Source of the DNA: 2-01-FULL-49-22 sp036507655
Lineage (GTDB): Bacteria; Patescibacteriota; Saccharimonadia; Saccharimonadales; UBA10212
DNA: 37,599 nucleotides
Assembly (NCBI GenBank): GCA_036507655.1
Contig: DATCIS010000026.1
Coordinates: 1-37,599, forward strand
Direction of reading: 5' to 3'
The notes under the pieces are model-generated. The model made no database searches and was not told the origin of the DNA. It saw nothing but the letters and a program-made list of their open reading frames with translations. The position numbers and the translations under genes are program-made. Positions 1 through 5,782 of this stretch are shown here, one piece after another (the stretch's first letter is position 1; every line of letters starts with the position of its first letter).

Positions 1-806
1 AGCAGTCTTTCGGAAACCAATAAGCCGCCATTAGCTTCAGCAAGTTTCACGCCCCATTCAACAAACTCGTAATTTTCTCTGCCAGCCCAATCCTTGATCG
101 GCACCAATTCGCTAGCGCGCTGAGCTTTAATTACTGAGCCGAACACCTTTTTGTAAACTTTCGGTCCTGGGAAATTCGGGTCGGTCTGAGACTTTTCTTT
201 AATGTCGTCCCACCTCGGGGTTCTACCGAGTTCTTCAGACAGCTGTCTTAATGCGCCAGCAAGTTCATCTTCACCGTAGCTGTTCCACTTTCCGACTCGC
301 TGGGTCTCGGATAAGTCTGCTAAGGAGTATAACGTTCCAAGAGACCCAAATCTATGGTTCGAGGTGATTTGCTTTATGCTACCTATCAAACCTAAAGAAC
401 TGGCCCTACGGAGTGTATTTCTGGACAAGACCTTAGATTTTGGTGGGATATAGGGCTGGGTTATGTCTGATATCCAAACCGCCGCCCCAATTTGTATATC
501 ATCCTCCATACTCCTCCAGGAACTTCGGTACTTCTGGTAAAAACCGGCATCTATGGGCATGGCCACACTGTGGTTTACCAGAAATCTGCCGAGATTGACT
601 ACTGACTCCGGCCTCACTAAAGATTCCCCGGACTCTTTTGCAGATGCTTCTACCTTGAGCCGCTCCTCATCCAACATGTACTCTAAGTAGCGATCTGAAT
701 ACTCATTCCCACTAGGAAGAGGATGCTCATTAGCAAGCACGCTGCCATCCGGATAGCTAAAATAATAATCAGCCGGATTTCTCTCGAAGCCTTCAGCCCT
801 CGCCAT
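1..806 (-). CDS. Protein with homing-endonuclease-associated repeat (3' part cut by window edge)
   Basis: An open minus-strand frame runs from ATG at 806 to the window edge, 268 codons with no stop. Residues about 177-234 (ELAGALRQLSEELGRTP followed by a VFGSVIKA-type segment) resemble the homing endonuclease associated repeat (HNH_repeat family), a small helical module thought to bind DNA. The sequence after residue 240 may begin a second copy. The N-terminal 170 residues are not recognised. No HNH nuclease motif is visible in the part present, so nuclease activity cannot be claimed. A TATAAT box at 820-825 on the minus strand lies 13 nt before the ATG, so the leader would be very short. The gene is divergent from the aldo/keto reductase at 888. 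The family match is by eye; the reading frame itself is clear. Confidence 0.72.
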   Translation of the reverse strand, partial: MARAEGFERNPADYYFSYPDGSVLANEHPLPSGNEYSDRYLEYMLDEERLKVEASAKESGESLVRPESVVNLGRFLVNHSVAMPIDAGFYQKYRSSWRSMEDDIQIGAAVWISDITQPYIPPKSKVLSRNTLRRASSLGLIGSIKQITSNHRFGSLGTLYSLADLSETQRVGKWNSYGEDELAGALRQLSEELGRTPRWDDIKEKSQTDPNFPGPKVYKKVFGSVIKAQRASELVPIKDWAGRENYEFVEWGVKLAEANGGLLVSERL

Positions 807-819
807 AGTATCCGTATGA

Positions 820-825
820 ATTATA
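820..825 (-). promoter_or_regulatory. -10 box of the HNH_repeat gene
   Basis: The minus strand reads TATAAT, an exact consensus hexamer, 13 nt before the ATG at 806. No convincing -35 hexamer is seen at the usual spacing. Confidence 0.5.
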
Positions 826-854
826 CAAAAGCATCTCGTAGCCAGAAAGACAAA

Positions 855-873
855 TGCCAAGCTTCGCTTGGCA
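855..873. promoter_or_regulatory. 19-bp perfect palindrome in a divergent promoter region (operator candidate)
   Basis: TGCCAAGC at 855-862 and GCTTGGCA at 866-873 are exact reverse complements around a 3-nt centre. The site lies between the minus -10 box at 820-825 and the plus -10 box at 876-881, and it fills the spacer of the plus promoter. A dimeric repressor bound here would block the sugar-gene promoter. It could instead act as an RNA hairpin if transcribed from further upstream. No regulator gene is adjacent. Confidence 0.45.
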
Positions 874-875
874 GC

Positions 876-881
876 TATAAT
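876..881 (+). promoter_or_regulatory. -10 box of the aldo/keto reductase operon (leaderless start)
   Basis: An exact TATAAT is followed by 6 nt and then ATG at 888, which would place the transcription start at or next to the start codon. No Shine-Dalgarno sequence is present. This box decides the start codon of the gene. Confidence 0.55.
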
Positions 882-887
882 GAATAT

Positions 888-1721
888 ATGGAGAAAATAC
901 CAATCATTCGTCTTAATTCCGGCAATGAAATGCCGGCTTTTGGTTTTGGGACGTGGCAGCTGGCAGAGGGCAATGAAGCACTCGATGCGGTAACCGAAGC
1001 AATAAGATTGGGCTACCGCTTGATTGATACCGCCAGAATTTACGGCAATGAACGCAGCGTAGGCGAAGCAATCAAAAAGAGTGCGGTGCCGCGTGAGGAA
1101 ATTTTCGTAACCACAAAACTGTGGCCGAACGATTTTGGTTACGATAATGCTCTCAGGGCGTTTGATGAAAGCCTGGAGCGGCTGGGCTTAGAGTATATCG
1201 ATTTATACCTGATACATTGGCCAAGGGACGATAAGGAAAGAAGGCGGGAGTCTTGGCGCGCCCTGGGCGAGATTTACAAACAGCGGCGTGCTAAGTCGAT
1301 TGGCGTTTCTAATTATTCCATTGAACACCTTGAGGAAGTTCTGGGCTCTGATGAACCGCCGGTGGTCAACCAGATAGAATTTAATCCTTATATTTACGAC
1401 AAGCAAGCACCGCTTTTGGATTTTTGCCGAAGACAAAAAATCGTCGTCGAAGCCTATAGTCCATTAGCTCGAGGCCGGCGTTTGGATAATCAGATAATTT
1501 CTCAAATCGCCCAAAAAATAGGCAAGACTAACGCCCAAGTATTATTGCGCTGGGCGATCCAGCACGGCACCGTGCCAATCCCTAAATCGGCTCATTCTAG
1601 CCGCATCAAAGAAAATTTAGCAATTTTTGACTTCGAGCTATCTAGTGGGGATATGAAGGCAATCAACAGCCTAGGGAGGGGTAAAAGTTCGCTGCCGTTT
1701 GTGGTTTCTTTGCTAAAATAA
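888..1721 (+). CDS. Aldo/keto reductase
   Basis: A 277-residue cytoplasmic NAD(P)H-dependent oxidoreductase of the aldo/keto reductase TIM-barrel family, which reduces aldehydes, ketones or sugar carbonyls; the substrate cannot be told from sequence. The catalytic tetrad is complete: D47 and Y52 (LIDTARIYGNE), K77 (FVTTKLWP) and H110 (YLIHWP). The C-terminal IPKSA motif and following Arg match the cofactor-phosphate site. The frame stays open upstream to 723, but the family N-terminus (IIRLNSGNEMPAFGFGTW) begins just after ATG 888, and that ATG follows a TATAAT box by 6 nt. The gene ends 5 nt before the glycosidase gene, so the two probably form a small carbohydrate operon. Confidence 0.9.
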   Translation: MEKIPIIRLNSGNEMPAFGFGTWQLAEGNEALDAVTEAIRLGYRLIDTARIYGNERSVGEAIKKSAVPREEIFVTTKLWPNDFGYDNALRAFDESLERLGLEYIDLYLIHWPRDDKERRRESWRALGEIYKQRRAKSIGVSNYSIEHLEEVLGSDEPPVVNQIEFNPYIYDKQAPLLDFCRRQKIVVEAYSPLARGRRLDNQIISQIAQKIGKTNAQVLLRWAIQHGTVPIPKSAHSSRIKENLAIFDFELSSGDMKAINSLGRGKSSLPFVVSLLK

Positions 1722-1726
1722 GCCTA

Positions 1727-3007
1727 ATGCCAGAAGACACAAAAAGGTCCTTTCCGAAAGATTTTTTATGGGGTGCTAGCACGTCCGCTCATCAGGTAGA
1801 GGGTGGCAACCATAACCAGTGGACAGTCTGGGAGCTGGAAAACGCCACTCGGCTGGCCAAGAATGCTGAAAAACTTCATCACTGGCGTTGGCAGAGCCCT
1901 ATCTGGGACGAGGTTAAAAATCAGGCAAAAAGCCCGGCTAATTACGCCAGTGGACGCGGCGTGGAGCACTATAAACTCTACAAGCAGGACTTCGAACTTC
2001 TTAAAAAGCTCAACCTAAACTCTTTCCGTTTCAGCATTGAGTGGTCACGGATTGAGCCGGAAGAGGGGCGGTGGAATCAGGAAGCTATCGACCACTACAT
2101 TCAATATATCGCTGAACTCAAGAAGCAGGGCATCGAGCCGATGTTAAATATCTGGCACTGGACCAATCCTATCTGGTTTGAGGCTCGCGGCGGATTTAAG
2201 TACCGCAAAAATCTAAAGTATTTCAAACGGTTTGTGCATAAAGTGGCTAAGGAGTTAACGCGCGATATAAAGTACATCATCACCATCAATGAGCCAAATG
2301 TTTACGTTACCTACAGCTATATGCTGGGTCTGTGGCCGCCGCAGGAGAAAAGTACCCTCAGCCTGCTTAGGGTCTACTTCAATCTGGTCGCAGCTCATCG
2401 CGAGGCTTATTACATTCTTAAATTGCAAAAGCCGTCACTCAAAATTGGTGTGGCTGCTCAGCTGGCTAACATCCAAGCCAAGGACCCGCACAGTATGTCA
2501 GATGAGCTATCAACTAAGATTATGCGTCTGGTCTGGAACTGGTGGTTCTTGCACCGCATTAGGGACGAGCAGGACTTTGTGGGTATAAACTACTACTTTA
2601 CCGATTATTACGATGGCTGGTTCAAGCGTAAGAACCCTTCAACCCCTGTAAGCGACAGGGGTTGGTATATGGAACCGGAAGGCCTTTATCCGCTGCTACT
2701 TCGCGCCTGGGCGCATTACCACAAACCGATTATTGTTACCGAGAACGGCGTAGCTGATATGCACGACCAGTACCGCCGCTGGTGGATAGAGGAAACAATC
2801 GTAGCTATGGAGAGAGCTATTTCCGAAGGGGTCAAGATAAAAGGCTATTTCCACTGGAGCCTGCTTGATAACTTTGAATGGGAAGAGGGCTGGTGGCCAA
2901 AATTTGGATTGGTAGAGGTCAAAAGACACCATGGAATGAAGCGGGTCATCCGCCCAAGTGCTAAATGGTTCGCTACCAAAATAAAGCGCCTTTCAGGCGG
3001 TGAATAG
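1727..3007 (+). CDS. Glycoside hydrolase family 1 protein (beta-glucosidase-like)
   Basis: A 426-residue retaining beta-glycosidase of the GH1 TIM-barrel family. The N-terminal FLWGASTSAHQVEGG, the acid/base glutamate E189 in TINEPN and the nucleophile E339 in IVTENG are all present, as is the late FHWSLLDNFEWEEGW aglycone loop. The length is slightly below the usual 440-480. No signal peptide is seen, so it probably acts inside the cell on imported disaccharides or beta-glucosides; substrate choice (glucoside, galactoside, phospho-sugar) is not resolved. It starts 5 nt after the aldo/keto reductase stop with no clear ribosome-binding site and is likely co-transcribed. A weak inverted repeat (TTCATAG 3015-3021 / CTATGAA 3044-3050) follows without a T-run. 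Confidence 0.92.
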   Translation: MPEDTKRSFPKDFLWGASTSAHQVEGGNHNQWTVWELENATRLAKNAEKLHHWRWQSPIWDEVKNQAKSPANYASGRGVEHYKLYKQDFELLKKLNLNSFRFSIEWSRIEPEEGRWNQEAIDHYIQYIAELKKQGIEPMLNIWHWTNPIWFEARGGFKYRKNLKYFKRFVHKVAKELTRDIKYIITINEPNVYVTYSYMLGLWPPQEKSTLSLLRVYFNLVAAHREAYYILKLQKPSLKIGVAAQLANIQAKDPHSMSDELSTKIMRLVWNWWFLHRIRDEQDFVGINYYFTDYYDGWFKRKNPSTPVSDRGWYMEPEGLYPLLLRAWAHYHKPIIVTENGVADMHDQYRRWWIEETIVAMERAISEGVKIKGYFHWSLLDNFEWEEGWWPKFGLVEVKRHHGMKRVIRPSAKWFATKIKRLSGGE

Positions 3008-3061
3008 TTCGCAGTTCATAGCCTAATCACTAAGGACTATTAACTATGAATTAGAATAAGC

Positions 3062-3090
3062 TTGACCTTTTTAACAATCTGTGCTATTAT
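3062..3090 (+). promoter_or_regulatory. Promoter of the small membrane protein gene
   Basis: TTGACC (3062-3067), a 17-bp spacer and TATTAT (3085-3090), each 5/6 to consensus. The ATG at 3100 lies 9 nt after the -10 box, so the transcript would have almost no leader. Confidence 0.65.
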
Positions 3091-3099
3091 ACATATGTT

Positions 3100-3345
3100 A
3101 TGTCAGATAAATACAAATTTTTCGGAACAGAACACCCAGGGTCAGTCCCCAAGCATATTACCGATAGGCGCCTTGAGCAAGCTAGTGAATCCCATCGAGG
3201 TAAAACGATACTGAAAGCCGGTGCATTAGCAACAGCAGCTGTAATTGCCATTCCGATTTTAGGCAGGGCCATAGATCATGAACTGGATTCGGGCAAACCG
3301 CTGACGCCACAACAGGGTGGCCAACTACATAATCCGGCGCCTTAA
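3100..3345 (+). CDS. Small single-pass membrane protein, function unknown
   Basis: An 81-residue protein that I do not recognise. Residues about 35-56 (ILKAGALATAAVIAIPILG) form one likely membrane helix. The N-terminus is polar and charged and the short C-terminus is rich in Gly, Pro and Gln. It has a good dedicated promoter (3062-3090) and is followed by a strong terminator (3413-3442), so it looks monocistronic. No ribosome-binding site fits the few leader bases. The promoter and codon structure make it more likely real than a chance frame, but no function is proposed. Confidence 0.6.
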   Translation: MSDKYKFFGTEHPGSVPKHITDRRLEQASESHRGKTILKAGALATAAVIAIPILGRAIDHELDSGKPLTPQQGGQLHNPAP

Positions 3346-3412
3346 ATAGCGCCTTCCATGAGTCTTGGCACACCACATATTGTGTTATAAGTGTGAATCT
3401 CAACAGATGTGG

Positions 3413-3442
3413 AAAAATGGCCGCTCAAGCGGCCATTTTTCT
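3413..3442. terminator. Bidirectional intrinsic terminator before mraZ
   Basis: A perfect 12-bp stem AAAAATGGCCGC (3413-3424) / GCGGCCATTTTT (3429-3440) with TCAA loop. Its arms end in an A-run and a T-run, so it can stop transcription on either strand. It separates the upstream genes from the mraZ promoter. Confidence 0.8.
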
Positions 3443-3454
3443 CTATTAAAACCC

Positions 3455-3506
3455 TTGCGCGTGGGTAGAGGTGGGTAGTATATTCAAATCAGTGGGTAAT
3501 TGTGGG
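3455..3506 (+). promoter_or_regulatory. mraZ promoter with four-box MraZ operator
   Basis: GTGGG occurs at 3461, 3471, 3492 and 3502, each within GTGGGTA. The spacings are 10, 21 and 10 bp, so all boxes fall on one face of the helix. A possible promoter, TTGCGC (3455-3460) and TATATT (3479-3484) with an 18-bp spacer, has boxes 1-2 between its elements and boxes 3-4 just downstream. Known MraZ proteins bind tandem TGGG or GTGG-type repeats in their own promoter and repress the dcw operon. The same autoregulation is inferred here. Confidence 0.8.
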
Positions 3507-3567
3507 TAGTCCCAAATAGACTACTGCCACCAAAAACAAAAACACCACTATCGTATAAGGAGACCCA

Positions 3568-3930
3568 ATGGGAGATTACTTCGAACGAAAGCTCGACGAC
3601 AAACGGCGGTTAACCTTACCGCCGGAACTTCGCGCCGAGTTTGCCAGCGGGGTAGTGCTAACCCGGGGTTTTAAAAACTATCTACATCTATATCCCAAAT
3701 CCGTCTGGGACGAACAGGTCGAGCCGCGCTTGTCGGGGAGCATCCTCGATGAAGCTACGGCTGAGCTGAACGTGCGTTTTAGGATGGGCAAGAGCGATGG
3801 CGATATAGACCAGAAGCAGGGCCGGATTACCATTGAGCCACACCTGTTAGAGTGGGCGGGCATCAACCGCGACATCATAGGCGTGCGAGCCGGTCAATAC
3901 TGGCGGCTGATGGGTAAACGCCCACTGTAG
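3568..3930 (+). CDS. mraZ: Transcriptional regulator MraZ
   Basis: A 120-residue DNA-binding regulator at the head of the division and cell-wall cluster, shorter than the usual ~140-150. Two SpoVT/AbrB-like half-domains are visible: the first around LDDKRRLTLPPELR, the second around DQKQGRITIEPHLLEWAGI, each carrying the family D-x-x-x-R type core. The start ATG follows a good Shine-Dalgarno AAGGAGA (3557-3563). MraZ rings bind direct repeats upstream of their own gene, and four GTGGG boxes lie at 3461-3506, so autorepression of the whole cluster is likely. The gap to rsmH is unusually long (423 nt) and structured. Confidence 0.93.
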   Translation: MGDYFERKLDDKRRLTLPPELRAEFASGVVLTRGFKNYLHLYPKSVWDEQVEPRLSGSILDEATAELNVRFRMGKSDGDIDQKQGRITIEPHLLEWAGINRDIIGVRAGQYWRLMGKRPL

Positions 3931-3994
3931 AGTAAGTCCTTTTGCAGCTTAACAACCAGGCAGCAAGTTTGATCGTAGAAGCACTTCTCGGGAA

Positions 3995-4061
3995 GAGCAG
4001 CCCGACAAAATGTATTCCATTTTGGCAGGCAGCGATGAGAAACCCCGAAGGGGTGTCTCAT
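3995..4061 (+). repeat. Dispersed two-hairpin repeat, copy A
   Basis: A 67-bp element with a second copy at 23704-23773. The first 48 nt differ at only two positions. Hairpin 1 is CAAAATG (4006-4012) / CATTTTG (4018-4024). Hairpin 2 has outer arms ATGAGA (4035-4040) / TCTCAT (4056-4061) and inner CCCC (4043-4046) / GGGG (4050-4053). Copy B replaces the inner stem by CTCGC/GCGAG, so pairing is kept while bases change. It lies between mraZ and rsmH on the transcribed strand. Confidence 0.85.
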
Positions 4062-4106
4062 TTCTATTTCGAAATCAGCTATTCGGCAGTCAGCCGGTGG
4101 TACAAA

Positions 4107-4268
4107 CGAGGTCCATCGTTATCAAAGACCTTCGCACCTTTTCGCTCCAATAACACCTCCCAAAACTCCACCTCACAAAGTCTCTCACAAAGAACTTTAG
4201 AGCCTAGGGTCGAGTCCGCTTACCCCGGACGCGCTCTAAGCTCCCAAAATTCCTGCGAACTTCGCAGG
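4107..4268 (+). other. Structured spacer between mraZ and rsmH
   Basis: Downstream of repeat copy A the spacer holds further hairpins. One is AGGTC (4109-4113) / GACCT (4127-4131). Another is a bipartite stem, TTAGAGC (4197-4203) / GCTCTAA (4233-4239), enclosing GTCCG (4214-4218) / CGGAC (4226-4230). A third is CCTGCGA (4252-4258) / TCGCAGG (4262-4268). None is followed by a T-run, so they are not ordinary terminators. A C-A-rich tract (4270-4307) follows. The plus-strand frame at 3942-4325 runs through these elements and is not believed to be a gene. Confidence 0.55.
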
Positions 4269-4341
4269 ATAAGACAAAAACAAAAACTAGAAGCAAAAAC
4301 AAAAAGTTGGCTGCTGATTAGCTGATCTCGAAAACAAACAC

Positions 4342-4347
4342 TAAAAT
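4342..4347 (+). promoter_or_regulatory. -10 box before rsmH
   Basis: TAAAAT lies 6 nt before the rsmH ATG, the same spacing seen at several other genes here, with no Shine-Dalgarno. A weak -35 (TTAGCT, 4318-4323) is 18 bp upstream. This would give rsmH a leaderless internal promoter besides read-through from mraZ. Confidence 0.45.
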
Positions 4348-4353
4348 AAAAAT

Positions 4354-5250
4354 ATGCCAAATCATCAACCAGTACTACTCAAAGAGGTTTTGCAGTATTT
4401 GCAACCAAAGCCGGGAGAATCATGCCTGGATGTGACTGCCGGTTACGGCGGCCATGCCCAGGCGATTCTAGGCCGGACTGGTAGTCCGGAAAAGTCGGTT
4501 TTGGTTGATCGCGACAGCCAGGCGGTAAAAGACTTAAAGAGTCGTTTTGCCGGCCAGAAAATCAAGATCGTTCATCGGGATTTCTGGAGTGCCTCCAGGG
4601 AATTAGCCAGCGAGGGACGTCGGTTCGACATGATTTTGGCAGATCTGGGTGTAAGTTCACCGCACCTAGAGAGTGCTAGTCGCGGGTTTTCGCTAAAAGT
4701 GCCCGGACCGCTAGATATGAGGATGGATAGACGGCAACAGTTAACCGCCGGCCAGATTGTCAATAGCGCCAGCGAAGCCGAACTGGCAGGAATATTTAGC
4801 GAATATGGCGAGGAACCGAAAGCCCGGCAAATCGCCAAACGAATAGTATCAGCGCGACCGCTGAAGAGCACAGATCAGCTAGCTGCCATCGCTACCAAGG
4901 CTTGGCCCCTCCACTACGGTCGGGGTAAAACAGGCAAAAGCCGCATTCATCCGGCTACCCGCATTTTTCAGGCCCTCAGAATTGCCGTTAATGATGAGCT
5001 TGCTCAACTTGAGCAGTCACTACCTATTTGGCTGGAACTTCTAGCACCTGGCGGGCGGTTGGCGGTAATCAGCTTCCACAGCCTGGAAGACCGCCTAGTC
5101 AAGCGATTTTTAGCCGAGCAGGCCGCTAAGTACGGCGGCGAGCTGGAAGTCTTGACTAAAAAGCCGCAAGTAGCTACAAATGATGAAGTCGTTTTAAATC
5201 CGCGTGCCCGTAGCGCCAAGTTACGGGCCGCAGCAAAAACAAACACATAA
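4354..5250 (+). CDS. rsmH: 16S rRNA (cytosine(1402)-N4)-methyltransferase RsmH
   Basis: A 298-residue SAM-dependent methyltransferase (formerly MraW) that N4-methylates C1402 in the decoding centre of 16S rRNA. Family motifs are intact: HQPVLLKEVLQYL at the N-terminus, the SAM loop DVTAGYGGHAQAIL, DLGVSSPHLE, the GPLDMRMD segment, HPATRIFQALRIAVNDEL and the C-terminal ISFHSLEDRLVKRF. Length is near the usual ~310. It sits in its normal dcw position after mraZ. The start ATG has no Shine-Dalgarno but follows a TAAAAT box by 6 nt. Confidence 0.96.
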   Translation: MPNHQPVLLKEVLQYLQPKPGESCLDVTAGYGGHAQAILGRTGSPEKSVLVDRDSQAVKDLKSRFAGQKIKIVHRDFWSASRELASEGRRFDMILADLGVSSPHLESASRGFSLKVPGPLDMRMDRRQQLTAGQIVNSASEAELAGIFSEYGEEPKARQIAKRIVSARPLKSTDQLAAIATKAWPLHYGRGKTGKSRIHPATRIFQALRIAVNDELAQLEQSLPIWLELLAPGGRLAVISFHSLEDRLVKRFLAEQAAKYGGELEVLTKKPQVATNDEVVLNPRARSAKLRAAAKTNT

Positions 5251-5363
5251 AGAAAGGATCAAGGAAAGCTTACAAATGCCTATTAAGGTACAGAGCCAAT
5301 CCCGGGCTTACAAGATCCAGGTTCGGGTGGTAAGATCCCCGTAACCAAAAATCTCGGGACACT

Positions 5364-5395
5364 CCCCGCCAGCTAGCAATCGCTAGCTGGCGGGG
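5364..5395 (+). other. 14-bp perfect intra-operon hairpin before the ftsL-like gene
   Basis: CCCCGCCAGCTAGC (5364-5377) and GCTAGCTGGCGGGG (5382-5395) pair perfectly around an AATC loop. No T-run follows on either strand; instead an unstructured tract of CAAAA units runs up to the next ATG. The position between rsmH and ftsL-like suggests an RNA processing or stability element rather than a terminator. Confidence 0.7.
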
Positions 5396-5420
5396 CCAAG
5401 ACAAAACAAAAACAAAAAAT

Positions 5421-5768
5421 ATGACATATTCCAGTTCAGTTGCCGCCAGCCGCAGAGGCATTATGGCGCGGCGCAATCAAAACAGCGTAGCCTTCATTAA
5501 AAAAGGCAAGGCCCTGGGGCCAATCAGTAACACCGTGGTTTTAATTATCCTGGGGTGCTTGATCGGACTGCTCTATTTGACGCAGGTAACCAAAACAAAC
5601 TCCTTTGGTTACGAGATAAACGGACTCAAAGAAGAACAAGCGCAGCTTAAAAGCCAAAAGACCGACCTTGAGATAAAGGCCGCGCGCTTGCAGTCATTCG
5701 ATCGTATCGCTTCCAGCCCAACAGCCAAAAATCTGGTATCGGTTGGACCGTCCGGTTCGATTCAATAA
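5421..5768 (+). CDS. FtsL-like septum-formation membrane protein
   Basis: A 115-residue bitopic protein with a basic cytoplasmic N-terminus, one membrane helix at about 37-55 (NTVVLIILGCLIGLLYLT) and a coiled coil at about 65-95 (LKEEQAQLKSQKTDLEIKAARL). Size, topology and the slot between rsmH and ftsI match FtsL/DivIC-type proteins, which scaffold FtsW-FtsI in the divisome. These proteins are poorly conserved, so the call is mainly positional. The start is uncertain: ATG 5421 follows an A-rich tract with no Shine-Dalgarno, while the in-frame ATG 5463 has a weak AGAGG upstream. Confidence 0.72.
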   Translation: MTYSSSVAASRRGIMARRNQNSVAFIKKGKALGPISNTVVLIILGCLIGLLYLTQVTKTNSFGYEINGLKEEQAQLKSQKTDLEIKAARLQSFDRIASSPTAKNLVSVGPSGSIQ

Positions 5769-5782
5769 AGTTTGCAAAACTG

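Noticed and set aside
723..887. N-terminal extension of the aldo/keto reductase
   Set aside because: The added 55 residues do not match the family and overlap the divergent gene and the promoter; ATG 888 fits both family and promoter.
3942..4325. 127-codon plus-strand frame between mraZ and rsmH
   Set aside because: It runs through repeat copy A and several hairpins. The only similarity to another frame (23702-23938) comes from the shared DNA repeat. No ribosome-binding site or protein features.
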